A stretch of DNA of 64,000 bases from Sipunculus nudus (taxonomy: Eukaryota > Annelida > Sipuncula > Golfingiida > Sipunculidae). Made by a program: the position numbers and the translations under genes. The notes below the pieces were generated by a model. The model did no database searches and was not told the DNA's origin. It saw only the letters and a list, made by a program, of their open reading frames with translations. Of this stretch, positions 12,515 through 23,208 are shown piece by piece. The stretch covers positions 19,754,058 through 19,818,057 of the forward strand of contig CM049310.1 of assembly GCA_026874595.1 (NCBI GenBank), read 5' to 3'. The stretch's first letter is position 1, and each line of letters opens with the position of its first letter.

Positions 12515-13934
12515 ACCAAGTGGCCTATGGGCAATGGCGCTCAGCTGAATTTGACATATCGGTACAGGTGATGCACGTATTATTATTAATATTAATATTA
12601 ATTACTGATGTTATTATCAGTAGAAAAATATTTGTTAAGTAGCCTTGTAGAATGACTTCCACAGTTCTCAAAATCATGTTTTTCATCCAGTCTGTAGAGA
12701 ATAGGTTAACAGCGACCTCATTTAGGGTTTCCAAGAATATTTGACCAGGACCTAAATAGATGTCAAGTTAGTACTTCCTATGTCAAACTGCTACGATGTG
12801 TTTCCATCTGACTTAAAGGGTGATGAAATCATGTTGTCACATAGCTCACAGAATATAGGCCACAGTGACCTTATTTAGGGTTTCCACGATTATACAGAGA
12901 CCTCCCAGGATCTTCATTAAATCAGACATTTTTAGGTCCAACTGCAATAACTTGTGCAAATCTGACTTACAGGGTACTCAAATCACATTCTTTCACAAAT
13001 CTTGCAGTCACAGAATATGGGTCACAGTGACCTTTGGATGTCAAGAGAGACCTAACAGTGACCTCCCTTTACATTTAGTAAGACATTAATTACTAAATAT
13101 AACAGTTAAGATTTGTGCCCCGTCTGCCTTTCTGGGTGTTCAAAATTTGGTTTCCTGCTTGTAGCCTACAGAACACAGGTCACCATGACCTAATTACATG
13201 TTTCCAAGGAGATTTGCCCAAGACTTCCCTGGATTTACGTTAGAAGATTCTATGGCAAATGGATACAATTTGTATCCTGTTTATTTGGGTGCTAAATATC
13301 ATGTTTTTTGCCTGCAGCGCCAGCTTGTAGAATACACATCGCCATGACCAAACTTCAGGTTTTCACGGACATTTTCCATTTGAAGATTCTGGGGCTAACA
13401 GATGGAATTTGTACATTGTCTGACTGGAAAAAATTTGTTTTTGGCCAAAAACTCACAGAATATAGGTCACCATGACCTAATTCAGGTTTCAAACGAGATC
13501 TGCCATGGAACTCCCTGGATATTTTCATTATTATTATGTTAGAAGATTCTAGGTCTAACGAATACAGTTTGTGATAATCTGACATTCAGGGTGCTCAACA
13601 AATATTTTTTCAATAGATAGCAGAATATAGGCCACAGTGACCTTTTTCATGTTTCCAAGGACATTTACCCATGACCTCCCTGTATGTTACATTAAAAGAT
13701 TCTCAGACTAATAGATATAAATTGTGACCTGTCTGTCTGGGTGCTCAAACTGTTTTCGGCCTGTATCTTGCAATGTTAGGTCACCATGAACTTATTTAAG
13801 ATTTCCAACATTTGACTAGTACCTCCCTGGATATACAGTTTCTAGTTCTAACAGTTATGATTTGTCCATGACGGACGACGGACAAAGGGTGATCACTACA
13901 GCTGAGATGATTTACAGTCAGCTGGGCTAAAAAT
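12515..13934 (+). mobile_element. Family C-prime element with about 155-bp tandem core (ERE-like motifs)
   Basis: The left end has GGCCTATGGGCAATGGC followed by GCTCAGCTGA (12539-12548), the same subterminal motif as family C. The right end has GACGGACGACGGAC, GGTGATCACTACAGC and a degenerate hairpin at 13902-13930, followed by AAAA. The core is about eight diverged units of roughly 155 bp, each with a ..GGTCACCATGACC.. or ..CACAGTGACC.. block (12859, 13020, 13177, about 13338, 13464, 13628, 13778). It shares termini with family C but not the core. Confidence 0.6.
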
Positions 13935-15580
13935 CACAGCAATTACCAGAGGCCACAAAAAAACAGGGTTCTTCAACATTATGTTTGTGAAAGGAATTCT
14001 AAGATGAGACCTATGACCTGGCCATTTGTTGGGAATCACCTGGATTTTGAGAGCAATGGGTAACAATTCCCTGATCACTTCCAATTATCTGGGAATCAAT
14101 GTGTCCTCAAGCTGTGTCCTCAACCTTTGACCTTCTGACCCAATTAAAAATTAATATCAATAAATGTGAAGACTGAATCACATTAAATAGTCCTAACAGG
14201 ATTTAATCTGAACACAAAAATAAGGAAAACCCAAGCCTATGATCTGGGCCTATTTGACCCAAAAACTGATCAGGTGACTAGCGATCAGGCAAAGCTTAAA
14301 TACAATTGACCAATCAAAACAAAAATATATTATCTGAAAACCAAACTAAGAATAACTTTCACATTTGACTTCAACTTTGAAACCTGAGGATAACTTTCAC
14401 ATTTGACCTTGACCTATGAATTCTGACACAAAATTTGACCATGATCTTTCTTCAGTGATGGACTACATATATGAGATACGCGACTCAGGACTGTTCTATT
14501 ATCCACCACAAAGGCCGTCATTACTGGTACACATTCATGTTTTATAAGAGAAAACAACTGGAAAGGAACCCAAACCTTTTGTAATAATGCTGAACATGTG
14601 GATGGCACCATAACTTCACCATCTGGCTTAATATCACCCAGATTAATACATGTGTAATGTTTTAGATAAAAACCCAGCCGTTGCTGATAAAATTTAGTAG
14701 CTAGGTCCAAATTCATAGATAAAGAGCAACAAGTCAGTCGATTAACCAATGTGTCTGCATCAGACCTTAGAAACTGATTGGCCAATTTTCTTCAAATTCA
14801 GTGATCATGCAAATCCCTTCTTTTTTTATACAATGATGACATAATAGATCAAAAAGCTCAAAAGGGAGAGGTTGTCAAAAGGCCAAAAACACAAAAACTC
14901 GCTAAAAATCTTCAAAAGATCTAGTTTGTGGTACACTGAGCAAAACAAATGGTGTTCATCATTTTACTATAATCCATCCAGCCATTCCTGAGAAAAGCTG
15001 TTCACGTATGGATGGGTCTCAGATAAACACTGTGCCACTGTTATAGCTCTAACAGGAGCTATAAAAGGTGGCAGCACTGGTGTTATACAATGTATCAATC
15101 TAAACCAACCAACATTGCAAATTTCATGACAATTATGGAGCAATGGGTGCAATCCATGTGACAATTATTGAGCAATGGGTGCTTCTCAATCTATGAATTT
15201 TTACTCGATATGTAACTATCACCTGACTTAATTTCATTAGTGTTATTCATATGTGAGAAGGAACATGAATATATGTCAGATTAAAGTACACTGTATTAAG
15301 GGACTGTGCATCAGCTGAATCACAAGGGCATAAAACAGTGTGGGCATGGATTGTCTTCTGATATAAGAGCCGTAGAAAAATCTCTCAAAAGATTTTGGCA
15401 ATAACTGGTAACACCTTTCAAACAGGTCTTAAATAGATCCTTCAATAAGAGTTGTAACCTATCTACTAACAAGTCTGACATGCCGTAAATCATGTTCAGT
15501 GGATGCTGGTTACCAAGGCAAATGAAAATGAAATATCTGATTTTCACTCTGAACAGAAGCACAGATGGATGCCATGAAAA
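13935..15580. other. No gene recognised
   Basis: AT-rich, mostly unique-looking sequence. Scattered TGACC/GACCTT motifs (14119-14140, about 14340-14425) resemble decayed units of neighbouring arrays. No splice-bounded open frame was recognised. Confidence 0.4.
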
Positions 15581-16265
15581 ACTAGAATATGGGTAGTCGA
15601 CAAGCGACTACGTGTATCCGCCGAAATCAGAGTGGGACGGGTGAAGTGAGGCATGGATTGAGTGGCAAGGGGAGGTGTGTTGCATATTAGCATGGATATC
15701 TTCAGCTGAAATGTGTATGTAGGTTGCGCCACCTACCACAAAATCCAGAAAGCTGTCAAAGTTGTAGACATATGCAAAATTTTAGGCAGATAAGTCAAAC
15801 CACTAAGTCTATATGAGTGATTATTTCCAACAGCTGACAAACAGAAGGACGCTGTGCAAAAATGGTGGCAGGTGGCCCTACCAATCTTGTGTATGATTAA
15901 GAGCTATGTGAGATCTATACACATGCAAATTTTCAGGGGGATATGTCAAACCAGTCCTGAGATATAAGCCTGAATGTCTGCAGAGTCAACATTAATGTAG
16001 GTGGCGCCACCTGCCACAAAATCGAGAAAGCTATCCAAGATGTATAAACATGCAAAATTTTAGGCAGATCAGTCAAACCACTACTGAGATATGAGTGATT
16101 TTAGCCCAGGGCAGACAAACAGATGGACGCTGTGCAAAAATGGTTGCAGGAGGGGCCACCAGTATTGCATATGATAAAGAACTATGTGAGATCTATACAC
16201 ATGCAAATTTTGGCCCAATCGATCAAACGGTTCCCGAGAGATGAGCTTGGATGTCTGCAGCGTAA
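15581..16265 (+). mobile_element. Family A element, copy 2 (5' end intact, 3' truncated)
   Basis: It begins ACTAGAATATGGG, then a perfect short hairpin TAGTCG-ACAAG-CGACTA (15594-15610), then GTATCCGCC (15614-15622). About two tandem units with GGTGGC-type palindromes follow. Homology with the copy at 51415-52575 is evident through the whole 5' leader. It stops near 16265, before the 3' hairpin region. Confidence 0.65.
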
Positions 16266-17559
16266 ACGTGGAACCATCAAAATGTGAAATGTCACACTTG
16301 TCTGTCAGTTACACATACTTTATTAACTGATTCTCTGATTTTGATAAAATTTCTAATGGTGACCTGAGAACAAGTCAAACAATGAGTCTTTCTTTACCAT
16401 ATGATCTAAAGTGAAATATTTAATGAGTGGAGAGCTAAAAGAGTTGCATGATTCTCAGCTGTCAGTCCCAAAATCAGTCATGGATTTTGCATAATATAAA
16501 TAACAGAAGGCTCATGATGCTCAGCTGAACTTTATATCAGGAAAATGTGGTTTTGTACACAAGTGGCCAACAGGCCATGACTCTCAGCTGAATTTTACAC
16601 CCTGATTAAGGCCATAGCAGATACATATATATAGGTGACACAGTTAACTATATACAAATTAATGGAATAGTTGAAAACAATATAAAAGCTCAAGTGTTCA
16701 TTTTTTTTTGAATTGCTTAAGCAGAAGAGGAAACCATATCTTATAGAAAGTAGATACACAAAGTTGGCACCAATTTATATTCAATTTCCTTGCTCTAAAA
16801 AAAGTAACCATGTAAATATGAAAGCCAAATTGTTATATTTTTTACTCAACTTGGGAGAAGTGGAATATATCATTCAGGCTCATAGAGGATAGGCTTAATT
16901 AAGTCAAAAATGATGTCACATGTATCTTGCATGTGCAAACACATCACTTGATCAATATTCCTGTAATATTTGGTGGCTGAATGCTGCAACAATTCCTGGT
17001 ATATATAACTAGAAATGCTTTGCCCAGGTTTTTAAGATAATAGATGGCTGCCAAACTGGATTAAATCCAACTAGTTTGAAAATTGATGGCATTAATTGCT
17101 TTAGTGACCAACAGATAAAATCTGAATGCAGATGTATGAACAATTCTTAAAATAATATTTATAAAGAGAAATCTAAGTTCGCTCATCACTGCCTGTTAAC
17201 CATAAATATCGTTTGATGGTAATGAGATTTGATCACGCATCCACTTATACAAAACTACCATCATACATATCACTGCAATATTCTGAATGGTTCTTTATGA
17301 TACTGTGCCCTAAAAGAAATTAAAGATTGCTGAATGTCAGCCACACTGAATTTCTATCAGGTTTGAATTTGATAGCACATATCCTCGCCTGAGGACCAAT
17401 CATTGTACAATACAAAATTTGGCAATAATTGCTCAAAATGGTTCACAAGATATTGTGCAAAATAGAGTGACAGATAAACAGACAAATATTTGTTCAGCAC
17501 TCTTGGACACTCAGGAGAATTAATTTCAGGGCACTTAAAAATTAAAATTCTGCTCTAGC
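16266..17559. other. No gene; isolated family C 5'-type motifs
   Basis: GCTCAGCTGA occurs at 16519-16528, and a CTCAGCTGA match preceded by CAGGCCATGA lies at about 16573-16591. Both resemble the 5' end of family C and suggest truncated insertions. The remainder is AT-rich without recognisable content. Confidence 0.4.
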
Positions 17560-17785
17560 CCGATAGCTCACAGAATATACATCACAGAGACCTAGTGTCC
17601 GGTTTCAAGAACATTTGCTCAGGATCTCCCTGGATGTATGGTAAGAAGCTTCTAGGTTAACGTTTTTGACTTGTGTCCTGCCTGCTAACAGACAGCTAGA
17701 TGGACGACTGGACAGTCACCAAGAAGGCCAACAGACAAAGGGTTATCACTATAGCTCAAATGACTTTCAGTCAGCTGAGCTTTAT
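17560..17785 (+). repeat. Short C-prime copy: one core unit plus 3' hairpin
   Basis: It carries one core-like unit (CACAGAATATACATCACAGA..., ..CTCCCTGGATGTA..), a GACGACTGGAC tract, GGGTTATCACTAT and a C-type hairpin at 17753-17781 ending TCAGCTGAGC. It is a 5'-truncated copy. Confidence 0.55.
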
Positions 17786-18379
17786 AAATGTCTCACCTCC
17801 TGAAGGTATTGTGTAAATGTGCCAATCAAGGCACAGAATAATTCCTTTAATATTATTTGGTAAAGCATGAATGGGATTTTGCTGGAAACAGCATGTTGTA
17901 CATGCTGGCATGTGAGATAAAGCTTGTAATTTTGTTAGGCTAAGAGATGGGCAGGAAGAGAGACCAATAAAAGCAAATGGTCATGTCTAGGATTCTGATG
18001 GTGTTAACTGAACAAGCTTAGTGTAAAAATTAGAAGTTAAAAAAAAAAAAAAAATTTAAAATAGTTGGAGCTAACAGTTATATGTATATTTAAGGCTATT
18101 CTAAATCATTAAGTTAACCAAGTTTTAGGGTGATCTTTGCATTTCCAAGACATGAACTTAAGTCATGAAACCAATGTTCATAATGTAAAAATTTTGCAAC
18201 TGCATCTGATACATATTTTGAAGAACAAGTTGAGCTGATTCTTTTTAATATTTGACAGAATGTTAAGGAAATGTGTAGATGATGCATAACCTTTCATTTT
18301 TTGGAATGCATGTAAAATTCAAGTTCAGCAGCCCATAACACCAACATCTAGGCGTGCTAAATACTACAAAAACACTGCA

Positions 18380-19405
18380 ACTCTTTGAGAAATTAGGTAC
18401 ACAGACTTAATTTCTAGTTTTACAGGATATTTCACAGAGGCACAAAACTACCTGGAAAGGATGTTTCTTGGACAAGAGTTCAGATTTGTGCACTGTAGAT
18501 TGACAGACCGATGACAGACAAAGGGTGATTGCTACACCTAAGCCTAACATGACTTACAGTCAGATTGAGCCAAGGCCAAAGGGTCAGATAAAAAGATGGT
18601 TTTCCATGCTGAATAAGCACGGAAAATTTCAATAAATTTGATACAATTAAAGTTATTGAGAAAATGGGGGTTTGGTATGGATCTGTTAACCCCAAAACAG
18701 ATTAATTATTGTGAAATTTCACATATGTTAGTCACTGTTTCATGAGCTGCTTGGGCTCTTTCTGTGATGACCAGGAAAAAACTGACACGTGCACTGTCAA
18801 TTTTATCATTCAATGTCAGGCATATGAGGGAGAAGTCAAAACCGTCACATGAACATCAGTACTTAGCCAGTCTCAAAATCAACCTTGAAATTCTGTATAA
18901 AACTATCAAATTATGTAGGTTGCCCCACTGGACTCAACAAAGTTTTCCCCATGATAAAAGCACAATAAAAAGCTGTTAAGGACAAATTAGTTCGAATTTG
19001 ACAGGAACAATTATGTAAAATGAAAAGCCCTGGTAAGTTATGACGGTAGCACTAAAAGTTAACAGACAGACTGGGTTTTACCATAATGTGTCCCATCCTA
19101 GACCAGCATATAATAATTTACTTTATTTACACGAGGTCCAATTGTAAATTTTTGTTAAACAGCCTTTATTTCTAAGATGAGTCCAACTTTCAAAGAGCAT
19201 AAATTCAAGCTTTCACTCTAGAGTACCCAGATTATAAGTCACTGCCACCTTGGATGGAGATTTCACCAGGATTGGTCTAGATGTAATGCAAGAACTTTGT
19301 TGGTTTAATGGTTACAAATTGCACCTCACTAATGTCAGGCTGGTTGGAAAGATGACAAAGACCCCATCGCTATAGCTCAGCATGACCCAAAGTCAGCTGA
19401 TCTAA
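18380..19405 (+). repeat. Two eroded C-prime 3' ends
   Basis: At about 18380-18570 a unit ends in ACAGACAAAGGGTGATTGC followed by a heavily mutated hairpin. At about 19220-19402 another ends in ATCGCTATAGCTCAGCATG and AGTCAGCTGATCTAAAA. Both align with the 3' ends of better copies but have lost pairing. The DNA between them is unremarkable. Confidence 0.4.
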
Positions 19406-20638
19406 AATATGCCACACTCCATGCAGTCACTGCTTTCTGAGGACAAACTATGGATGCTGAACATAATGATAGCCCTGCACGTATATGAGGAACATGTGTT
19501 TGTGGAGAATTACAAGAAACATTTTGTGCATGAGAACATTTGTGGAGATCTGTCCCTGACAGAAAAGGATAAATGTTTGCAGAGATTTTGAAAATACTAG
19601 TGCTCTAATTCAACGGAGTTGTGGAATATGATGGAATCATTGCATGTCATGATCCTAAAGATTATACATCGTCTAAAGTGACCGATCTAGCCAAAATGTG
19701 TACATGTGCAGCCAGTGCACCAACATCTAACTGTATGCCAAAGATACTTTATTTACTGTAAAATAAATGGATTAATAATACTTGTGCATATATACACAGG
19801 ATGCTGCCGGATTTAAAACATGTTTACTTTTAACCATCTACAGTATCATGATGAAAAACAGTATTTGATAGCACTGCCAGTCTTTGATTGATATTACAAT
19901 ATTTTGACTGCATGGTCCATGCCATGGATGCTGTGAGATAATTAAAATAACTTGTTATGTACACAATGTTTTGTAACTCATAACAGGGACTACCCGTTTG
20001 TATGCATTCACCATTTTATTATTGAATGGTGTATATAACCTAGAATTCCTAAAATTTACATTACGCAACAGCACTAAACAGATACATTCAACATTCTGAT
20101 ATAAACTACGAGGACTAGGTATCTTTTTGTGATAATCCTTTCACAGTGATCGAATTTTTTTCCATGATACTGCATGACACTTCCAATGTTAAATGAAGGA
20201 GAAAAAATATGATACTGGTATCTTGTTACTATCTTTTTTCTTATTTCATTAAAAAATGATTCTTAACCCTATAATTTTTACCTATAAAATTTAGTGTTCT
20301 GGGCTTAAAATGCAACCCTCTTTGTTGACACTCTATCATACAGTGTATGAATATGGCGTCAGTTCTTTAAATGGGAAAGTTTACCAGAGCGACTATAGAA
20401 ACTGCCCTTATGGGCTACAGTTTGGATTGAAACATCTTTAAGAGGATGATATTTTTTATTTATAAGGAAACAGAAAAAAAACAGACAGTGGATAAGAAAT
20501 GAATGTTGGAAATCAAACTGGTCAGATGATATGCACAAGATCACTGTTGGACAGGTAGTATAGGACAGATTCTAGTTGGGCCATTACAGTTTAGTATCTT
20601 TTCTATTAGACTTTACAATGACATGAGCTGATAAACCG

Positions 20639-20671
<33 letters not shown>

Positions 20672-20830
20672 AGCCCACGAACATACAATGCAGCTTTTCG
20701 GTTTACACAAATACGCTCACTGAAATGTCTGACTGAAGGGAACACTGCTATCACGTCTGGGGTAACACCGGTGTTTTGGGTATTAAGAGGTTCCCTCTCC
20801 CAAATAGACACATTCATTGAAAGATTTGTT
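19406..20830. other. No gene recognised; long C tract
   Basis: AT-rich sequence with no supported exon. It contains a 32-base C run at 20640-20671, among the longest homopolymers in the window. Confidence 0.4.
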
Positions 20831-21100
20831 TCAGTTCACGACATTGCACTTCGGTCCCTCAATGCCCATGCTCCACTTCGAGAAATTTCTTCCGTCTTCA
20901 CTGACATCACCACGAGTATGAATCTTAAGAAAACGGAATAAAAATTATATCATAGAAACGTGGTTACAACGCTGGCAGCGGGTATACTACCTTTAACCTC
21001 AAAAGGCGGTCCTTTCTACAGCAAATTCGTTGAAACAATCGGCAGCCTCATGCGGCAGGAAAACAAAATGGCGTGAGGTTGTGGCGGAAGTGATAAAGAC
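20831..21100 (-). promoter_or_regulatory. Candidate CpG-containing promoter patch (possibly of the XTBD gene)
   Basis: This stretch has more CpG than its surroundings. It includes AAAATGGCG (21065-21073, YY1-like) and GCGGAAGTG (21084-21092, a strong ETS/GABP-type site), a pairing common at TATA-less housekeeping promoters. On the minus strand a leader could run left from here and splice from AAAG|GTAGTA (near 20986-20996) to the XTBD exon acceptor at 7310. No transcript evidence is available, so the link is inference; it could equally serve plus-strand transcription. Confidence 0.3.
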
Positions 21101-21167
21101 TGGTACCTTGCTCATCAAATGCTCACTGCGATAAGAAACGGTAAAAAATGACCTAGATTGGGTTGCT

Positions 21168-21205
<38 letters not shown>
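21168..21205. repeat. 38-base G homopolymer
   Basis: Uninterrupted run of 38 G, capable of quadruplex formation and a likely site of length error in the assembly. Confidence 0.9.
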
Positions 21206-21208
<3 letters not shown>

Positions 21209-21226
21209 GTGATACGCCACTGATAA

Positions 21227-21314
21227 TAAGTAACATTTGCTACGGCCATAGAATATTTCACACAGAAAAATAAGTAACATTTGCTACGACCATAGAATAT
21301 TTCACACAGAAAAC
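21227..21314. repeat. 44-bp tandem duplication
   Basis: TAAGTAACATTTGCTACG... is repeated once with a 44-bp period (copies start at 21227 and 21271), with only about one or two differences, so the duplication is recent. Confidence 0.85.
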
Positions 21315-22473
21315 TGTTTCATGTCCAGCTTTTTGTATCTTAATTTTGCAACTTATTTTTATACTGTTCCAATATTAATGATTTATACATTGAATTGTAT
21401 ATTTTTGTACTACATATTAGGAACCTACAACTTGTTAAAAATCCATCACCATTCAAATGGTAAGAGCTAAAAGAAAAAGAGGATTTTAGTAATATATTAA
21501 ATACAAACTGAAAATTGAAGATGTGACATTTTTTCAACTTTCCTTTTTTGTCTATGCCATGTTTTGATCTACCACATGCACCCGAAATGCGCCGAAGGAA
21601 CACTTTTATTTTACATCTTTCCTTACAGATTAATACCAGTTAAAATTATGTGTTTTTTTACTTGATTGAGGCTAAATTCGGGAACAGGACTCCTCGTGCA
21701 AGACCATGACTGCAATTAAATCATTGAACGTATCTCATCTTCGTATAAATAAAATCTATACTTGCCTAAATGATGAACTCTTATCTATAACTTGTGGGGA
21801 AATAGATCTATGAATGAGTTAGACACTTTACAGAGAACATCCCTACATGAATAACGTAAGCTCCATATGTTAAGAAAATTAATTTTTTCCCCCATAATAC
21901 GCAGTCTTAATATTTATTTTCTAAATACTTCCCGGATGCCTGTTTCGTCAAAAACATTTATATCCAAGAAAAAAAGATGTTCCAAAGCAGATCCAGATAA
22001 AGAATTAAGTAAATTGGTAAGGTTTGCATTTTGGAACCCACGGGGAGATTTTTTAAAAATAAATTCGCAAAAAACTTTAAGAAAAATAGGAAACTATTCA
22101 CTTACCGTATTATTTGCGTATTAATTATTAATGAGCTGGTTATTAAAATGCAAATTTATATTTATAATAATAGCAAAGTATACCAATGTTAGATCATATA
22201 TTTCGCTAGATCATATATATTAACTAAAAGTATATATTGATTGATAACAATATCAGTGACAGAACTGCGATCGTTTGTGCCCCTATGCGCCACCTTGTTC
22301 TAATCGTACGTGCATGCACCCGCCAGTAGCCCAGGTCTATATAAGACATTACAAATTTAAGTCATGTTTATGCACGGTTATATGAATTAAAGACAAAGTT
22401 GAACTTAGCACCTATACTAATAGTGACTTTGTACGGCAGAGACAAGACAGGATAAATGTGGCAATGGTGCATG

Positions 22474-22530
<57 letters not shown>

Positions 22531-22930
22531 CTGTAAGTCCAACAAGAGAGGGTTGTGGTATACCGTTCATACTGTTTATAACAGCAATATATTTGTTTTT
22601 TTTTCTGTGTAAACTAGCAAAAATAGCAGATAATCTCAAAGCTACTCTAAATGAGAAACTTTTAGATACCGAGAATACGGACGGTATACATACGCCCTTC
22701 ATTTAATAATATTTAATTATACCACTCAGATATATAGAATGAATCCTTTTTAGCTTAAGAAGTATATTATATGTATCTATAATTGATGTTGTTCAACTGC
22801 TATGATCTCTGTCACAATGTGTAATTAGTATTTATAGTGCTGAGTGAATGTTGGGAATTTGTCCACGGACATCAACAAACTAGGGTTTATGTTTGCGATT
22901 GAATGACCGTATCTAACGATTTGGTTTTGT
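21315..22930. other. No gene recognised; AT microsatellite
   Basis: AT-rich upstream region of TTC32. A 54-bp (AT)n tract lies at 22477-22530. The open frames across it are microsatellite artefacts. Confidence 0.5.
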
Positions 22931-22953
22931 GAGCGGGGTACAGGTCTAAAACA

Positions 22954-23055
22954 ATGGAATCACCGGTTTTGGTAGCACGGGTTCTCTGTGAGGGCGGCAA
23001 GGACAACCAGGGCGGTCCAAACATCGACTACCCGTGCAGGAACGGTCCATTATGA
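22954..23055 (+). CDS. Candidate upstream ORF (33 codons) in the TTC32 leader
   Basis: An ATG at 22954 opens 33 codons and stops at TGA 23053-23055, one base before the TTC32 ATG at 23057, in a different frame. If the transcript starts upstream of 22954 this would limit TTC32 translation. If the cap site is downstream it is irrelevant. No conservation evidence is available. Confidence 0.25.
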   Translation: MESPVLVARVLCEGGKDNQGGPNIDYPCRNGPL

Positions 23056-23056
23056 C

Positions 23057-23208
23057 ATGGCTCGGTCGCTACAACAATTATACGAGGAGGCAAAGGGATT
23101 AAATAATATTAGTGAGAACGCATCAGCTCAACAGCTATACACAAGAATCATTATAAAGTGCCGGGAGGGCCTGGCACCGGACAGTCCCCAAAAGGAAGAA
23201 ATCGGACG
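23057..23208 (+). CDS. TTC32: TTC32 exon 1
   Basis: Starts at ATG 23057 and ends ...GAAATCGGACG followed by donor GTACCA. It is 152 nt and ends in phase 2. The split codon CG|T gives Arg. Confidence 0.85.
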
